Of a stretch of 64,000 nucleotides of DNA, positions 52,366-61,540 are shown piece after piece. Made by a program: the position numbers and the translations under genes. The first letter of the stretch is position 1. Each line of letters opens with the position of its first letter. The stretch is taken from contig JAKIUW010000004.1 of the NCBI GenBank assembly GCA_021647365.1, positions 65,680-129,679 on the forward strand. The letters run 5' to 3'. The notes under the pieces are model-generated. The model ran no database searches and was not told where the DNA came from. It was given only the letters and a program-made list of their open reading frames with translations. This DNA is from Cocleimonas sp. Lineage in GTDB: Bacteria; Pseudomonadota; Gammaproteobacteria; Thiotrichales; Thiotrichaceae.

Positions 52366-52418
52366 ATAAAAAAAGTAGCTTTTTCTCTCTATTTGATAGA
52401 TAGAAAAAGCTACTTAAA
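52366..52418. terminator. Terminator after lon
   Basis: AAGTAGCTTTTTCTCTCTAT and ATAGATAGAAAAAGCTACTT pair with one mismatch around a TTG loop; A/T runs flank both sides. It lies 42 bp after the lon stop. Confidence 0.88.
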
Positions 52419-52459
52419 AAACTTAGAAGTTAAAATAGGTTCTTAGCAAAGTTAAACGA

Positions 52460-54898
52460 TTAATGTTGCGCTCGAGTTTCATCCTTTAACTTGTTTTTCA
52501 ATTTTGAAGATTGTTCGTTATTATTTTCAGTATCCTCATCCTCCGACAACGCTTTTGGTCTCGACTCCAATGCAATCTCCAAAACCTCATCAATCCACTT
52601 CACAGGTTTAATCGTTAGCCCTTTAGTGACATTATCTGGAACATCTGCTAAATCTTTTTCATTATCTTTAGGAATAAGTACCGTAGTAATTCCACCTCGA
52701 TGAGCTGCAAGCAATTTCTCTTTCAAACCACCAATAGGCAATACTTCTCCACGCAGTGTAATTTCACCTGTCATAGCCACCTCTGCCTTTACGGGTATGC
52801 CTGTCATTGATGACACAATAGCTGTTACCATTCCAACACCCGCACTTGGGCCATCTTTTGGTGTTGCTCCTTCAGGCACGTGAATATGTACATTTTTCTT
52901 TTTCAAGAATTTCTGTGTAATGCCTAATTCTTGCGAGCGACTCTTCACCACGGTTTCAGCGGCCTGAATCGACTCTTGCATCACTTTACCTAAACTACCA
53001 GTGCTTTTCACATGACCATTACCTGCAACAACAACACTCTCGATAGTGAGTAACTCACCACCCACTGATGTCCATGCTAAACCAGTCACTTGCCCTACTT
53101 GGTTCTTCTTATCTGCTCTTCCATAGTCAAACTTTTGCACTCCTAAATATTTTGCAATATTACGAGCTGATACGGATGTCTTGCTTTTTTTACCCAATAA
53201 ATGTTCGCGAATAACTTTACGACATATCTTTGAAATTTCTCGTTCTAAGCTACGCACGCCTGCTTCGCGGGTGTAATGCTGGATAATAGCTATAATGGCA
53301 GAATCACTAATCGTTACCTCCCCCTTTTTAACACCATTATCTTTATACTGCTTTGGCACAAGGTAGTTTTTAGCGATGTTTAATTTTTCATCCTCCGTAT
53401 ACCCTGGGATTCTAATGACCTCCATACGATCCAACAATGGACCTGGGATATTCATGCTATTGGATGTCGCAACAAACATCACATCAGATAGGTCAAAATC
53501 AACTTCCAGATAGTGGTCAGCAAACGCATTATTCTGCTCAGGATCTAAAACCTCCAGCATTGCGGATGCTGGATCACCACGAAAATCTGTTGCCATTTTA
53601 TCAATTTCATCTAATAAAAATAATGGGTTGCGTGTTTCCACCCGTGACAAGTTCTGAATGATTTTACCTGGTAATGCACCAATGTATGTACGACGATGAC
53701 CTCTGATCTCAGCCTCATCACGTACACCACCTAGTGCCATACGTGTGTATTTACGACCCGTAGCTCTTGCCAATGATTTCCCTAATGATGTTTTACCAAC
53801 ACCAGGAGGGCCAACCAAACACATTATTGGACCTTTTAATTTTTTCACACGCTGTTGTACAGCTAGGTATTCAACAATGCGTTCTTTTACTTCGTCTAAA
53901 CCATAATGATCTTCATCAAGTATTTTCTGAGCTTTAGATAAGTCTTTTAATATTTTAGACTTCTTACTCCACGGCAAACCTACCATTACATCAATGTAGT
54001 TTCTTACTACTGTGGCTTCCGCGGACATCGGAGACATCATTTTTAGTTTTTTCAGTTCTTCTTCTGCTTTTTTCTTTGCTTCTTTTGGTAGCTTTGCCTT
54101 TTCTAGCTTCTCAGCGAGTTCGTCTAATTCGCTTGCAGGCGCATCTTCAAGCTCACCCAGCTCTTTTTGAATCGCTTTCATTTGCTCATTAAGATAGTAC
54201 TCACGCTGACTACGATCCATCTGCTGCTTAACTCTGCCACGGATGCGCTTTTCAACCTGAAGAAGATCAATTTCGCCTTCCACCAGCGTCACCAAATGTT
54301 CTAAGCGTTCTTTAATAGACGTGATTTCTAGTATTTTTTGCTTGTCTGCTACTTTAAGACCCAAATGCGCTGCAATAGCATCAGATAAACGATCAGGCTC
54401 ATCAATACCCGAAAGTGATGACAATATTTCAGGCGGTACTTTTTTATTAAGGTTAACGTATTTATCAAAAAGATTAATCAATGCACGACTCAATAATTCA
54501 ACTTTTCTAGTATCCTCATCTTCTTCAGCAGGAAGCACATCAATATCAGCCGTAAAAAACTCTCCCTCTATATCCATTGATTTTATTTTAACGCGCTCAA
54601 CGCCTTCGACCAGTACTTTGAGAGTACCATCAGGTAATTTTAGTAACTGGAGGATTGTAGCTAAAGTACCAATTTCAAAAATATCATCTAAGCTAGGTTC
54701 ATCAACCTCTGCGCTTTTTTGAGCGACAAGCAAAACCTGCTTATCATTTTCCATTGCCTCGTCAAGTGATCTTATTGATTTCTCTCTACCTACAAATAAT
54801 GGAATCACCATATGCGGATAGACGACGACATCTCTTAAGGTCAACACTGGAATATTGCTTATGTTTTCTAACGTTGATTCGCTATCTTTGCTAGCCAT
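52460..54898 (-). CDS. lon: ATP-dependent protease Lon
   Basis: Hexameric cytoplasmic AAA+ serine protease for misfolded and regulatory proteins. ATG 54898 is chosen because a purine-rich AAGAGA site precedes it and the family start (NIPVLTLRDVVVYPHMVIPL) follows; an upstream start would add 16 residues. The 812-residue protein has the LonN substrate domain, Walker A GPPGVGKTS, Walker B FLLDEIDKM and the Ser-Lys dyad in DGPSAG (S near 682) and GGLKEKLLAAHRGG. A sigma32-like promoter lies upstream. The order clpP-clpX-lon-hupB is conserved. Confidence 0.97.
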   Translation of the reverse strand: MASKDSESTLENISNIPVLTLRDVVVYPHMVIPLFVGREKSIRSLDEAMENDKQVLLVAQKSAEVDEPSLDDIFEIGTLATILQLLKLPDGTLKVLVEGVERVKIKSMDIEGEFFTADIDVLPAEEDEDTRKVELLSRALINLFDKYVNLNKKVPPEILSSLSGIDEPDRLSDAIAAHLGLKVADKQKILEITSIKERLEHLVTLVEGEIDLLQVEKRIRGRVKQQMDRSQREYYLNEQMKAIQKELGELEDAPASELDELAEKLEKAKLPKEAKKKAEEELKKLKMMSPMSAEATVVRNYIDVMVGLPWSKKSKILKDLSKAQKILDEDHYGLDEVKERIVEYLAVQQRVKKLKGPIMCLVGPPGVGKTSLGKSLARATGRKYTRMALGGVRDEAEIRGHRRTYIGALPGKIIQNLSRVETRNPLFLLDEIDKMATDFRGDPASAMLEVLDPEQNNAFADHYLEVDFDLSDVMFVATSNSMNIPGPLLDRMEVIRIPGYTEDEKLNIAKNYLVPKQYKDNGVKKGEVTISDSAIIAIIQHYTREAGVRSLEREISKICRKVIREHLLGKKSKTSVSARNIAKYLGVQKFDYGRADKKNQVGQVTGLAWTSVGGELLTIESVVVAGNGHVKSTGSLGKVMQESIQAAETVVKSRSQELGITQKFLKKKNVHIHVPEGATPKDGPSAGVGMVTAIVSSMTGIPVKAEVAMTGEITLRGEVLPIGGLKEKLLAAHRGGITTVLIPKDNEKDLADVPDNVTKGLTIKPVKWIDEVLEIALESRPKALSEDEDTENNNEQSSKLKNKLKDETRAQH

Positions 54899-54957
54899 AA
54901 TTATCTCTTTCTCATTTAGCGTTCTGTTTAATTGTTCTACAACCAAGATTGTTTAGT

Positions 54958-54984
54958 AATTGGGGCATTTTGAGCTATATCAAA
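54958..54984 (-). promoter_or_regulatory. Possible sigma32 (heat-shock) promoter of lon
   Basis: On the minus strand: TTGATA, 12 bases, then CCCCAATT, similar to the heat-shock pattern (CTTGAA, 11-16 bases, CCCCATNT). It lies about 60-85 bp before the lon start codon. lon is a classic heat-shock gene, which supports the call. Confidence 0.5.
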
Positions 54985-54995
54985 CTATTCAAACG

Positions 54996-55040
54996 AAAAA
55001 CCCCGTTATCAAAGTGAGTTAACTTTGATAACGGGGTTTT
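54996..55040. terminator. Terminator between clpX and lon
   Basis: AAAACCCCGTTATCAAAGT and ACTTTGATAACGGGGTTTT are perfect inverse complements around a six-base loop, with A- and T-rich ends. It terminates the clpX transcript (minus strand) about 100 bp after its stop, beyond repeat copy 13. Confidence 0.92.
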
Positions 55041-55080
55041 GATAAAAGTTATAAACTTTATATTTAACATATATTTTGGT

Positions 55081-55140
55081 TCACACCCCCCTAGTTTTAC
55101 ATGATGCTTATAAACATCATGTAAAACTAGGGGGGTGTGC
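55081..55140. repeat. Dispersed repeat, copy 13 (inverted pair, CTAG subtype)
   Basis: Left arm CACACCCCCCTAGTTTTACA-TGATG, right arm CATCATGTAAAACTAGGGGG-GTGTGC. Both arms are the CTAG subtype, so they pair almost fully. It lies 1 bp from the clpX stop, before the clpX terminator. Confidence 0.94.
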
Positions 55141-55141
55141 T

Positions 55142-56431
55142 TTATGATTTAGCAGATGAAGCCTTTTTCTTAACTTCTTTATTCTCGTAAATCAGGTAAG
55201 GCTGTGACTCCCCATTTATCACAGACTCATCCACAACAACCTTAGTAACTCCTTCTAGTGAAGGCAACTCATACATGGTATCCAATAATACTTTTTCCAT
55301 GATCGAACGTAAGCCACGAGCGCCTGTATTTCTTTCCATTGCTTTTTGAGCAATAGCCAGTAAAGCCTCATCACGAAAATCAATTTCAACGCCTTCCATT
55401 TCAAACAACTTTCCATATTGTTTTGTAAGCGCGTTTTTAGGCTCTGTCAATATACGAACTAAAGCATCAGCATTTAATTCTTCTAATGTTGCAACGACAG
55501 GTAAACGCCCTACAAACTCTGGTATCAAGCCATATTTAACAAGATCTTCTGCTTCGATACCCTTAATTACTTCGCCAAAAAGTTTATTATCATCCGGCGC
55601 TTTTACTTCTGCCGCGAAACCTATACCGCCTTTTTCTGTTCTATCCAGCACAACTTTATCCAAGCCTGAAAATGCTCCGCCACAGATAAATAGAATATTT
55701 TTTGTATCAACTTGCAAGAACTCCTGCTGAGGATGCTTTCGTCCACCTTGAGGTGGAACAGATGCAACGGTACCTTCAATTAATTTCAACAAGGCTTGCT
55801 GAACGCCTTCTCCTGAAACATCGCGAGTAATTGATGGATTGTCTGATTTACGTGATATCTTATCGATCTCATCGATGTATACAATGCCCGTTTGTGCTTT
55901 TTCTACATCGTAATCACATTTTTGTAATAGCTTCTGAATGATATTTTCTACGTCTTCACCCACATAACCCGCTTCGGTCAATGTGGTTGCATCTGCCATC
56001 GTGAATGGCACATCAAGCATACGCGCTAATGTTTCTGCGAGTAGCGTTTTACCACTACCTGTTGGACCAATTAAAAGAATATTACTTTTAGCTAATTCTA
56101 TCTCATCTTTTCCAACATTACTTTCCATGCGTTTATAGTGGTTATAAACAGCAACAGAAAGAACTCTCTTTGCAGGTTCTTGATCGATGACATAATCATC
56201 TAAAAAGTCATTAATTTCTTGAGGGATAGGCAGGCTCTTGCTTTCGCTTTCATCCTTGTCCTGTAGTTCTTCTGTAATAATGTCATTACAAAGGTCAACA
56301 CACTCGTCACAGATAAAAACAGAGGGCCCTGCTATTAGCTTTCTAACTTCATGCTGGCTTTTTCCACAGAAAGAACAGTACAGTAACTTACCGTCGCTTT
56401 TTGTAGTGCCGTCTTTTTTATCTTTACTCAT
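55142..56431 (-). CDS. clpX: ATP-dependent Clp protease ATP-binding subunit ClpX
   Basis: AAA+ unfoldase that feeds substrates to ClpP. The 429-residue protein has the N-terminal zinc-binding domain (C19, C22, C41, C44), Walker A GPTGSGKT (about 112-119), Walker B IVYIDEIDKI, the pore loop GYVGED and the ClpP-binding IGF loop (EKGGIGFAAEV). It has its own leader, because a terminator sits between clpP and clpX. Confidence 0.98.
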   Translation of the reverse strand: MSKDKKDGTTKSDGKLLYCSFCGKSQHEVRKLIAGPSVFICDECVDLCNDIITEELQDKDESESKSLPIPQEINDFLDDYVIDQEPAKRVLSVAVYNHYKRMESNVGKDEIELAKSNILLIGPTGSGKTLLAETLARMLDVPFTMADATTLTEAGYVGEDVENIIQKLLQKCDYDVEKAQTGIVYIDEIDKISRKSDNPSITRDVSGEGVQQALLKLIEGTVASVPPQGGRKHPQQEFLQVDTKNILFICGGAFSGLDKVVLDRTEKGGIGFAAEVKAPDDNKLFGEVIKGIEAEDLVKYGLIPEFVGRLPVVATLEELNADALVRILTEPKNALTKQYGKLFEMEGVEIDFRDEALLAIAQKAMERNTGARGLRSIMEKVLLDTMYELPSLEGVTKVVVDESVINGESQPYLIYENKEVKKKASSAKS

Positions 56432-56580
56432 TGATAGAAAGCCTCAATCTAACCTATTTTGCATTACTGACAGTAAATCCTAAACGGATAAAAAAGTACA
56501 GTAAGAACAAATAATATCTGTGAATTATTAGTGATAATTTACCATTTTACACTACTAAGCTGAAATATTCCTTAACCATG

Positions 56581-56610
56581 AAAAAAGCCTGAAACTAATC
56601 AGGCCTTTTT
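56581..56610 (-). terminator. Terminator after clpP
   Basis: AAAAAAGCCTGA and TCAGGCCTTTTT form a stem with a six-base loop and U-tract on the minus strand, 30 bp after the clpP stop. Confidence 0.9.
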
Positions 56611-56639
56611 AATACTATGGTAGTGCGTGTAGACAGCGA

Positions 56640-57269
56640 CTAAGTGCGACTATTCAATACTTCGTCAATCATACCGTAATCTTTTGCCGTCCCTGCATCC
56701 ATGAAGTTATCGCGATCTGTATCTTTTGCGATTGTTTTCAAGGTTTGACCTGTATGTGATGCTAAAACCTTATTTAGTTCATCACGAATTTTTAATATTT
56801 CTTTTGCATGAATATCAATATCTGATGCCTGCCCTTGAAAACCACCTAATGGCTGGTGAATCATCACACGAGAATGTGGCAAGGCAAAACGTTTTCCTTT
56901 TGCGCCACCTGCAAGCAAAACAGCACCCATGCTAGCTGCCTGACCTACACACATAGTACTCACATCTGGCTTGATAAACTGCATGGTGTCGTACATCGCC
57001 ATACCCGCTGTAACAACGCCACCTGGAGAATTGATGTACATATGAATGTCTTTTTCTGAATTATCAGCTTCTAAGAATAACAACTGAGCCATAACCGAGG
57101 TCGCCATGTAATCATCAACTTGACCAACAACAAATATCACACGCTCTTTCAACATGCGAGACAATATATCGTTGCGTGTTTCTTGACCGCGTACGGTTTC
57201 GCTCACGCCCGGCCATGGAATACCGTTATTCACATCCAATCCGCTATCTTGTGTTTTATTATTGAACAT
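56640..57269 (-). CDS. clpP: ATP-dependent Clp protease proteolytic subunit
   Basis: Tetradecameric serine protease chamber. The 209-residue protein has the catalytic serine S113 (GQAASMGAVLLAGG), histidine H138 (RVMIHQP) and the Asp in TDRDNFMDAGTA, plus a short N-terminal propeptide. It starts 11 bp after tig and is probably co-transcribed with it. Confidence 0.97.
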   Translation of the reverse strand: MFNNKTQDSGLDVNNGIPWPGVSETVRGQETRNDILSRMLKERVIFVVGQVDDYMATSVMAQLLFLEADNSEKDIHMYINSPGGVVTAGMAMYDTMQFIKPDVSTMCVGQAASMGAVLLAGGAKGKRFALPHSRVMIHQPLGGFQGQASDIDIHAKEILKIRDELNKVLASHTGQTLKTIAKDTDRDNFMDAGTAKDYGMIDEVLNSRT

Positions 57270-57280
57270 ATTAATTATCT

Positions 57281-58573
57281 CTAGCTATCCGAGTTCACTA
57301 AGTCTGAGAACTTCATCTTTTCGTCTTTAATCTTTGCTTTTTCTAGCACCCAATCAACAATCATTTCTTCCATAACAGAAGCTTCTATTGTTTGCATCGC
57401 TTGTTGATTTGTACGGTAGTACTCGATCAATGCTTGTGGGTCTTCATAACTAGCTGCCAATGTTTGCAACATTTCATCAACTTTAGTTTGATCTTTTTCC
57501 AGTTTATTGACAGTAATAACTTCACCAACAATCAAACCTAATTTAACACGACGTGCTGCTTGCTCTTCGAACATTTCATCTGGCAAGCTTGAAAGATCAG
57601 CGCCCTGTGAATTTTGTGCCATTTCATTACGAACTTGCTGAATCTCATCTTTAACTAGAGACTTTGGCAAATCAATTTCATGTATCTCGTGCAAACCTTC
57701 CATTACTGACTGCTTTACACGACTTTTAATACGCTGTTCTAGCTCGCGCTCCATATTTGATTTGATTTCAGCTTTAAAGCTTTTCTCTGTACCGTCTTCA
57801 ATACCAAACTTCTTAATAAAGTCTTTATCAACTTTCGGTAGTGCTGGCGCGCTTACCGTTTTAACGTTTAAAGTGAACTTTGCTGTTTTGCCTTTTAGGT
57901 TTTCTGCTGGATACTCTTCTGGGAAAGTCACATCAGCTTCTTTTGTCGCACCTGTTTTCATACCGATCAGTGCTTTTTCAAAGTCTTTAAGCATGCGTCC
58001 TTCACCAAGCTCTACAGAAAAATCTTCTGCTGCTCCGCCTTCAAAGGTTTCTCCATCTAATTTACCATCAAAATCTACGACTAATAAGTCACCTTTCTTA
58101 GCAGCACGCTTAACTTCTTTCCAATCTTTTTGCTGGGTACGCAATGTTTCGATCATCTCATCAACATCAGCCGCCATGATTTTAACGGCTGGTTGCTTAA
58201 CCTCCATCTTTGAAACATCCGCTATTTTGAATTGAGGGTAAATATCAAAGGTTGCCGTGTACTCTAAATCTTTACCCGGCTCAAGCGTGGTTGCATCAAT
58301 CTGAGGCATACCTGCTACTTTCAATTTCTCCTGTTCTGCTGCTTCGTAGAATGTTGATTGGAATATTTCACCAACCACTTCTTGATAAACTGAATCACCA
58401 TACTGCTGGCTAACTACACTCATTGGCACTTTACCAGGACGAAAACCGTCAATTTTCACTCTGCCTCGCATTGACTTTAAGCGAGTATCAACTTCGCCAT
58501 CAACACGCTCTGCAGGGATAACAATAGTTAATTTACGTTCGATATTACCAGTGGATTCAACTGAAACTTGCAT
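57281..58573 (-). CDS. tig: Trigger factor
   Basis: Ribosome-bound chaperone with peptidyl-prolyl isomerase activity. ATG 58573 follows GAGG six bases upstream; an earlier start would add four residues. The 430-residue protein has the ribosome-binding motif GFRPGKVP, a central FKBP domain (about 160-245; GDLLVVDFDGKLDGETFEGG) and the helical chaperone domain. It lies 64 bp after tRNA-Leu, with a short perfect hairpin (CAAATCTA/TAGATTTG) in its leader. Confidence 0.97.
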   Translation of the reverse strand: MQVSVESTGNIERKLTIVIPAERVDGEVDTRLKSMRGRVKIDGFRPGKVPMSVVSQQYGDSVYQEVVGEIFQSTFYEAAEQEKLKVAGMPQIDATTLEPGKDLEYTATFDIYPQFKIADVSKMEVKQPAVKIMAADVDEMIETLRTQQKDWKEVKRAAKKGDLLVVDFDGKLDGETFEGGAAEDFSVELGEGRMLKDFEKALIGMKTGATKEADVTFPEEYPAENLKGKTAKFTLNVKTVSAPALPKVDKDFIKKFGIEDGTEKSFKAEIKSNMERELEQRIKSRVKQSVMEGLHEIHEIDLPKSLVKDEIQQVRNEMAQNSQGADLSSLPDEMFEEQAARRVKLGLIVGEVITVNKLEKDQTKVDEMLQTLAASYEDPQALIEYYRTNQQAMQTIEASVMEEMIVDWVLEKAKIKDEKMKFSDLVNSDS

Positions 58574-58637
58574 GGATAACCTCATTCCAAATCTAAGCTA
58601 GATTTGAACATCTTCTTAAAATTGAAATATAAAATAA

Positions 58638-58722
<85 letters not shown>

Positions 58723-58818
58723 AAAAAATGCGATTATACAGATGTATAATCTAATGGGACAATCATTTATTGAGCAATATTTTCATTTGGTAGAAATGTA
58801 AATATTGCTTATAAAATA

Positions 58819-58895
58819 TGGGGTGGATAATGGGACTCGAACCCACGACGACCGGCATCACAAGCCGGGGCTCTACCAACTGAGCTATACCCACC
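58819..58895 (-). tRNA. tRNA-His (GTG)
   Basis: 77 nt on the minus strand beginning GGTGGGTATAGCTCAGTTGG with the extra 5' G typical of tRNA-His, anticodon loop TTGTGAT giving GTG, and an encoded CCA. Confidence 0.96.
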
Positions 58896-58952
58896 ATATT
58901 ATGTGCTATTAAAAACACCGCCAAAAATTAAGCTCATATCATGTCAAACTCA

Positions 58953-59029
<77 letters not shown>

Positions 59030-59068
59030 ATAACGAGAACGACCACTTCTTTTAATAAGAATAAAAAA

Positions 59069-59145
59069 TGGTCGGGATAGAGAGATTCGAACTCCCGACA
59101 TCCTGCACCCAAAGCAGGCGCGCTACCAGACTGCGCTATATCCCG
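59069..59145 (-). tRNA. tRNA-Pro (TGG)
   Basis: 77 nt on the minus strand beginning CGGGATATAGCGCAGTCTGG, anticodon loop TTTGGGT giving TGG, and an encoded CCA. First of the Pro-Arg-His-Leu cluster that leads into tig. The 324-bp gap from here to dctM holds repeat copy 14 and a long palindrome. Confidence 0.96.
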
Positions 59146-59295
59146 AATTACTTCATTTGGCGACAAAACACTCTGTCAACTAAATAGAAGAGCGCGAATG
59201 ATACGCATCTAATTTATTTTCGTCAACCTCATATTGGCTCAAAAACAGCACTATTTGCCCTTCTTGCAAAGAAAATTAAATATGGAAGATTAAAA

Positions 59296-59325
59296 GCACA
59301 CCCCCCCACTTTTACAGGGTGTTTT
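59296..59325 (+). repeat. Dispersed repeat, copy 14 (ACAGGGTGTTTT variant)
   Basis: GCACACCCCCCCACTTTTAC then AGGGTGTTTT. Same end variant as copy 11 at 43392. It lies upstream of the Pro tRNA and beyond the end of dctM. Confidence 0.87.
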
Positions 59326-59357
59326 TGCCTCTGTAACCACAATTTATAATAATTACT

Positions 59358-59460
59358 CAGATTGCTCCTAGGGCTCGTTAGTTCAAGGCGGACAAAGTGA
59401 GCTTGCTACTGCAAGTGATCTTTGTCCAACACGGAAATAGCGAATCCTAGGAGTGATCTG
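59358..59460. repeat. Long imperfect palindrome after dctM
   Basis: Ends CAGATTGCTCCTAGGGCTCG and CGAATCCTAGGAGTGATCTG pair at 16 of 20 positions, and an inner pair GGACAAAG / CTTTGTCC encloses a TTGC-TACT-GCAA tip. About 103 bp fold into one stem. It starts 9 bp after the dctM stop and could end or stabilise that transcript, or be a mobile palindromic element. Confidence 0.65.
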
Positions 59461-59469
59461 TGCAATTAT

Positions 59470-60879
59470 TTATTTGTAGCCATGTAATTTGTCAAACATC
59501 TCTGGCACAAATAATGATATTTGCGGCACAAAGGTTATCAACATCAAGAAGGCAAGCAAGAACAATAGCCAAGGTAATGAGGCGCTAATCGCCCAGCCCA
59601 TACTTTTGTTGGTTATGCCTGATATGACAAATAGGTTCAGCCCCACGGGCGGCGTTATCATGCCTATTTCCATATTCACTACCATGATGATGCCGAGGTG
59701 GATTGGATCAATGCCTAATTGTGTTGCTATCGGGAAGAGAATTGGTGCCATAATTAACAGGATTGCTGATGGTTCCATAAAGTTACCCGCAATCAATAGC
59801 AACACATTGACCACTAACAAGAAGCCCCATGCGGGCAGACCCCATTCAATAATGGTTCCTGCTATTTGATGCGGTATGCGCTCTGTGGTTAGCACATGAG
59901 CAAATAAGATGGCGTTACCGATGACAAACAACAGCATGATGGACACTTTTGAGGCATCTAAAATAACTTTTTGCACATCTTTATCAAAAAAACTTTTCGG
60001 GAGTGCTGTTACCATTTTTATACTATTTCTGGTGACCGCACCACCGATACTTTCTCCTTCGTTTCTCCAAGAAACATTCTGTAACGGTCCAAAATCTCGA
60101 TAACCAAACACAGCGATAAAGTAGGCATATACACAAGCCACAGCTGCCGCTTCTGTCGGGCTTGCGATGCCGCCATAGATTGCACCCAGCACGATGAAAA
60201 TCAGCATCAAACCACCCGAAGCTACAAGACCTGACTTTGCAATTTTCTTAAAACCAGGGAAAGGGGACGATGGTAAGCCTTTGATACGCGCATAGATGTA
60301 AATAACAATCATCAAAAATACGCCCATTAATATTCCAGGCGCCATACCCGCCATAAACATGCGCGCAGCAGAAACTTCTGTCGCCGCCGCATAAATTAGC
60401 ATGACGATTGAAGGGGGGATTAATATGCCCAATGTGCCTGCTGTGCTAATAACACCTGCAGCAAATTTTTCGGGATAACCCACGCGTGTCATACCGACAA
60501 TAACAATCGCGCCAATTGCTGCCACCGTTGCGGGGGACGAACCTGACACTGCCGCAAATAACATACACGCTAGCACACCCGCCATGGCTAAACCGCCACG
60601 AATATGCCCGACAATATCAATCGCAAAGTCGATAATTCGCCGTGCTACACCACCGTTAGATAAAAATGCAGAGGACAATATAAAGAAAGGTATCGCCAAG
60701 AAGGTGTAATGTTCCGACAGCGCTTCAAATAATTTTAAAGCAATCGAAGCCAATGAGTCATCGGCAAAAAGCAGTATGGTGACAACGCTTGAAAATCCCA
60801 GCGACACTGCCACAGGAACGCCAATCATCATGCTAAAAAAGAGTAAAAAGAACAGTGTGGGGATGACGTAAGATTCCAT
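59470..60879 (-). CDS. dctM: TRAP transporter large permease (DctM)
   Basis: Sodium-driven membrane subunit of a TRAP importer. The 469-residue protein has about 12 membrane helices and the family motifs GVPVAVSLGFSSV at the start, SGSSPATVAAIGAI and GMITPPVGLNLFV near the end. A soluble-looking segment (about 265-300) separates the helix groups. It overlaps dctQ by one base. The likely substrate is a C4-dicarboxylate or similar organic acid. Confidence 0.94.
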   Translation of the reverse strand: MESYVIPTLFFLLFFSMMIGVPVAVSLGFSSVVTILLFADDSLASIALKLFEALSEHYTFLAIPFFILSSAFLSNGGVARRIIDFAIDIVGHIRGGLAMAGVLACMLFAAVSGSSPATVAAIGAIVIVGMTRVGYPEKFAAGVISTAGTLGILIPPSIVMLIYAAATEVSAARMFMAGMAPGILMGVFLMIVIYIYARIKGLPSSPFPGFKKIAKSGLVASGGLMLIFIVLGAIYGGIASPTEAAAVACVYAYFIAVFGYRDFGPLQNVSWRNEGESIGGAVTRNSIKMVTALPKSFFDKDVQKVILDASKVSIMLLFVIGNAILFAHVLTTERIPHQIAGTIIEWGLPAWGFLLVVNVLLLIAGNFMEPSAILLIMAPILFPIATQLGIDPIHLGIIMVVNMEIGMITPPVGLNLFVISGITNKSMGWAISASLPWLLFLLAFLMLITFVPQISLFVPEMFDKLHGYK

Positions 60880-61448
60880 TACTTAGCCCCTCCTTGTCTT
60901 AATTCTTCTTCGCGGATTTGCGCCGCAAGTTCTAGGCTTTCTTCCGCCTCATCTATATGCGAGAAGCCTTCAGCCTCCCCTTTAAATATTTTTATCAATA
61001 GTTGTAAAAAACGAAAGATTAAGAATAGAAACCCAAGGAAAATAATACTTTCAGACATCCAGCGTTGGATTTCCAAATCCTCCATTTCTATATTGATTTG
61101 TTTAAGTTTAGCGAGGTAATTCCATGCGCCCACCATAAATATTACACAGTAAGCAATACAGATAGCAATTGATAACACGCCCAGAGTTTGGCGTATTTTT
61201 TTAGGGAATAATTTTACAAAACTATCTACACCAATATGCGCACCAACTTTAACACCATAAGATGCACCAAAAAGCACAAACCACGCCATCATATACAGCG
61301 TTACTTCCTGAGACCAATCGATGCCTGTGTTGAAACCGAAGCGTAAAACCACTTCTGAAAAAACTAACAGGGTCATGCCTACTAATAATAATGAGAGAAA
61401 ACTCTCTTCAAATTTATTAATAAAATTGCCAATTTTAGTGCCAAACAT
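60879..61448 (-). CDS. dctQ: TRAP transporter small permease (DctQ)
   Basis: ATG 61448 is chosen because AGAGG precedes it by six bases; a TTG 33 bp upstream lies close to the dctP terminator. The roughly 189-residue protein has four membrane helices (about 18-38, 50-68, 88-108 and 132-152) with the family segment DWSQEVTLYMMAWFVLFGASYGVK, and an acidic C-terminal tail. It bridges DctM and DctP. Confidence 0.92.
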   Translation of the reverse strand: MFGTKIGNFINKFEESFLSLLLVGMTLLVFSEVVLRFGFNTGIDWSQEVTLYMMAWFVLFGASYGVKVGAHIGVDSFVKLFPKKIRQTLGVLSIAICIAYCVIFMVGAWNYLAKLKQINIEMEDLEIQRWMSESIIFLGFLFLIFRFLQLLIKIFKGEAEGFSHIDEAEESLELAAQIREEELRQGGAK

Positions 61449-61482
61449 TTGAAACCTCTGCGCAGGTCGCCTTTGTGTCAAT

Positions 61483-61513
61483 AAAAAAAAAACGCCCTCC
61501 TTTCGGAGAGCGC
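61483..61513 (-). terminator. Terminator between dctP and dctQ
   Basis: On the minus strand GCGCTCTCC-GAAA-GGAGGGCG followed by T10. It lies 28 bp after the dctP stop, inside the operon, so it should reduce readthrough into dctQM and leave more binding protein than permease. Confidence 0.93.
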
Positions 61514-61540
61514 TTTGATGTACTAAAGAGTAATCACTGA

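Noticed and set aside
57762..58235. 157-codon frame on the plus strand inside tig
   Set aside because: It is antisense to the conserved trigger factor FKBP domain; Ser/Phe-rich composition marks it as a shadow.
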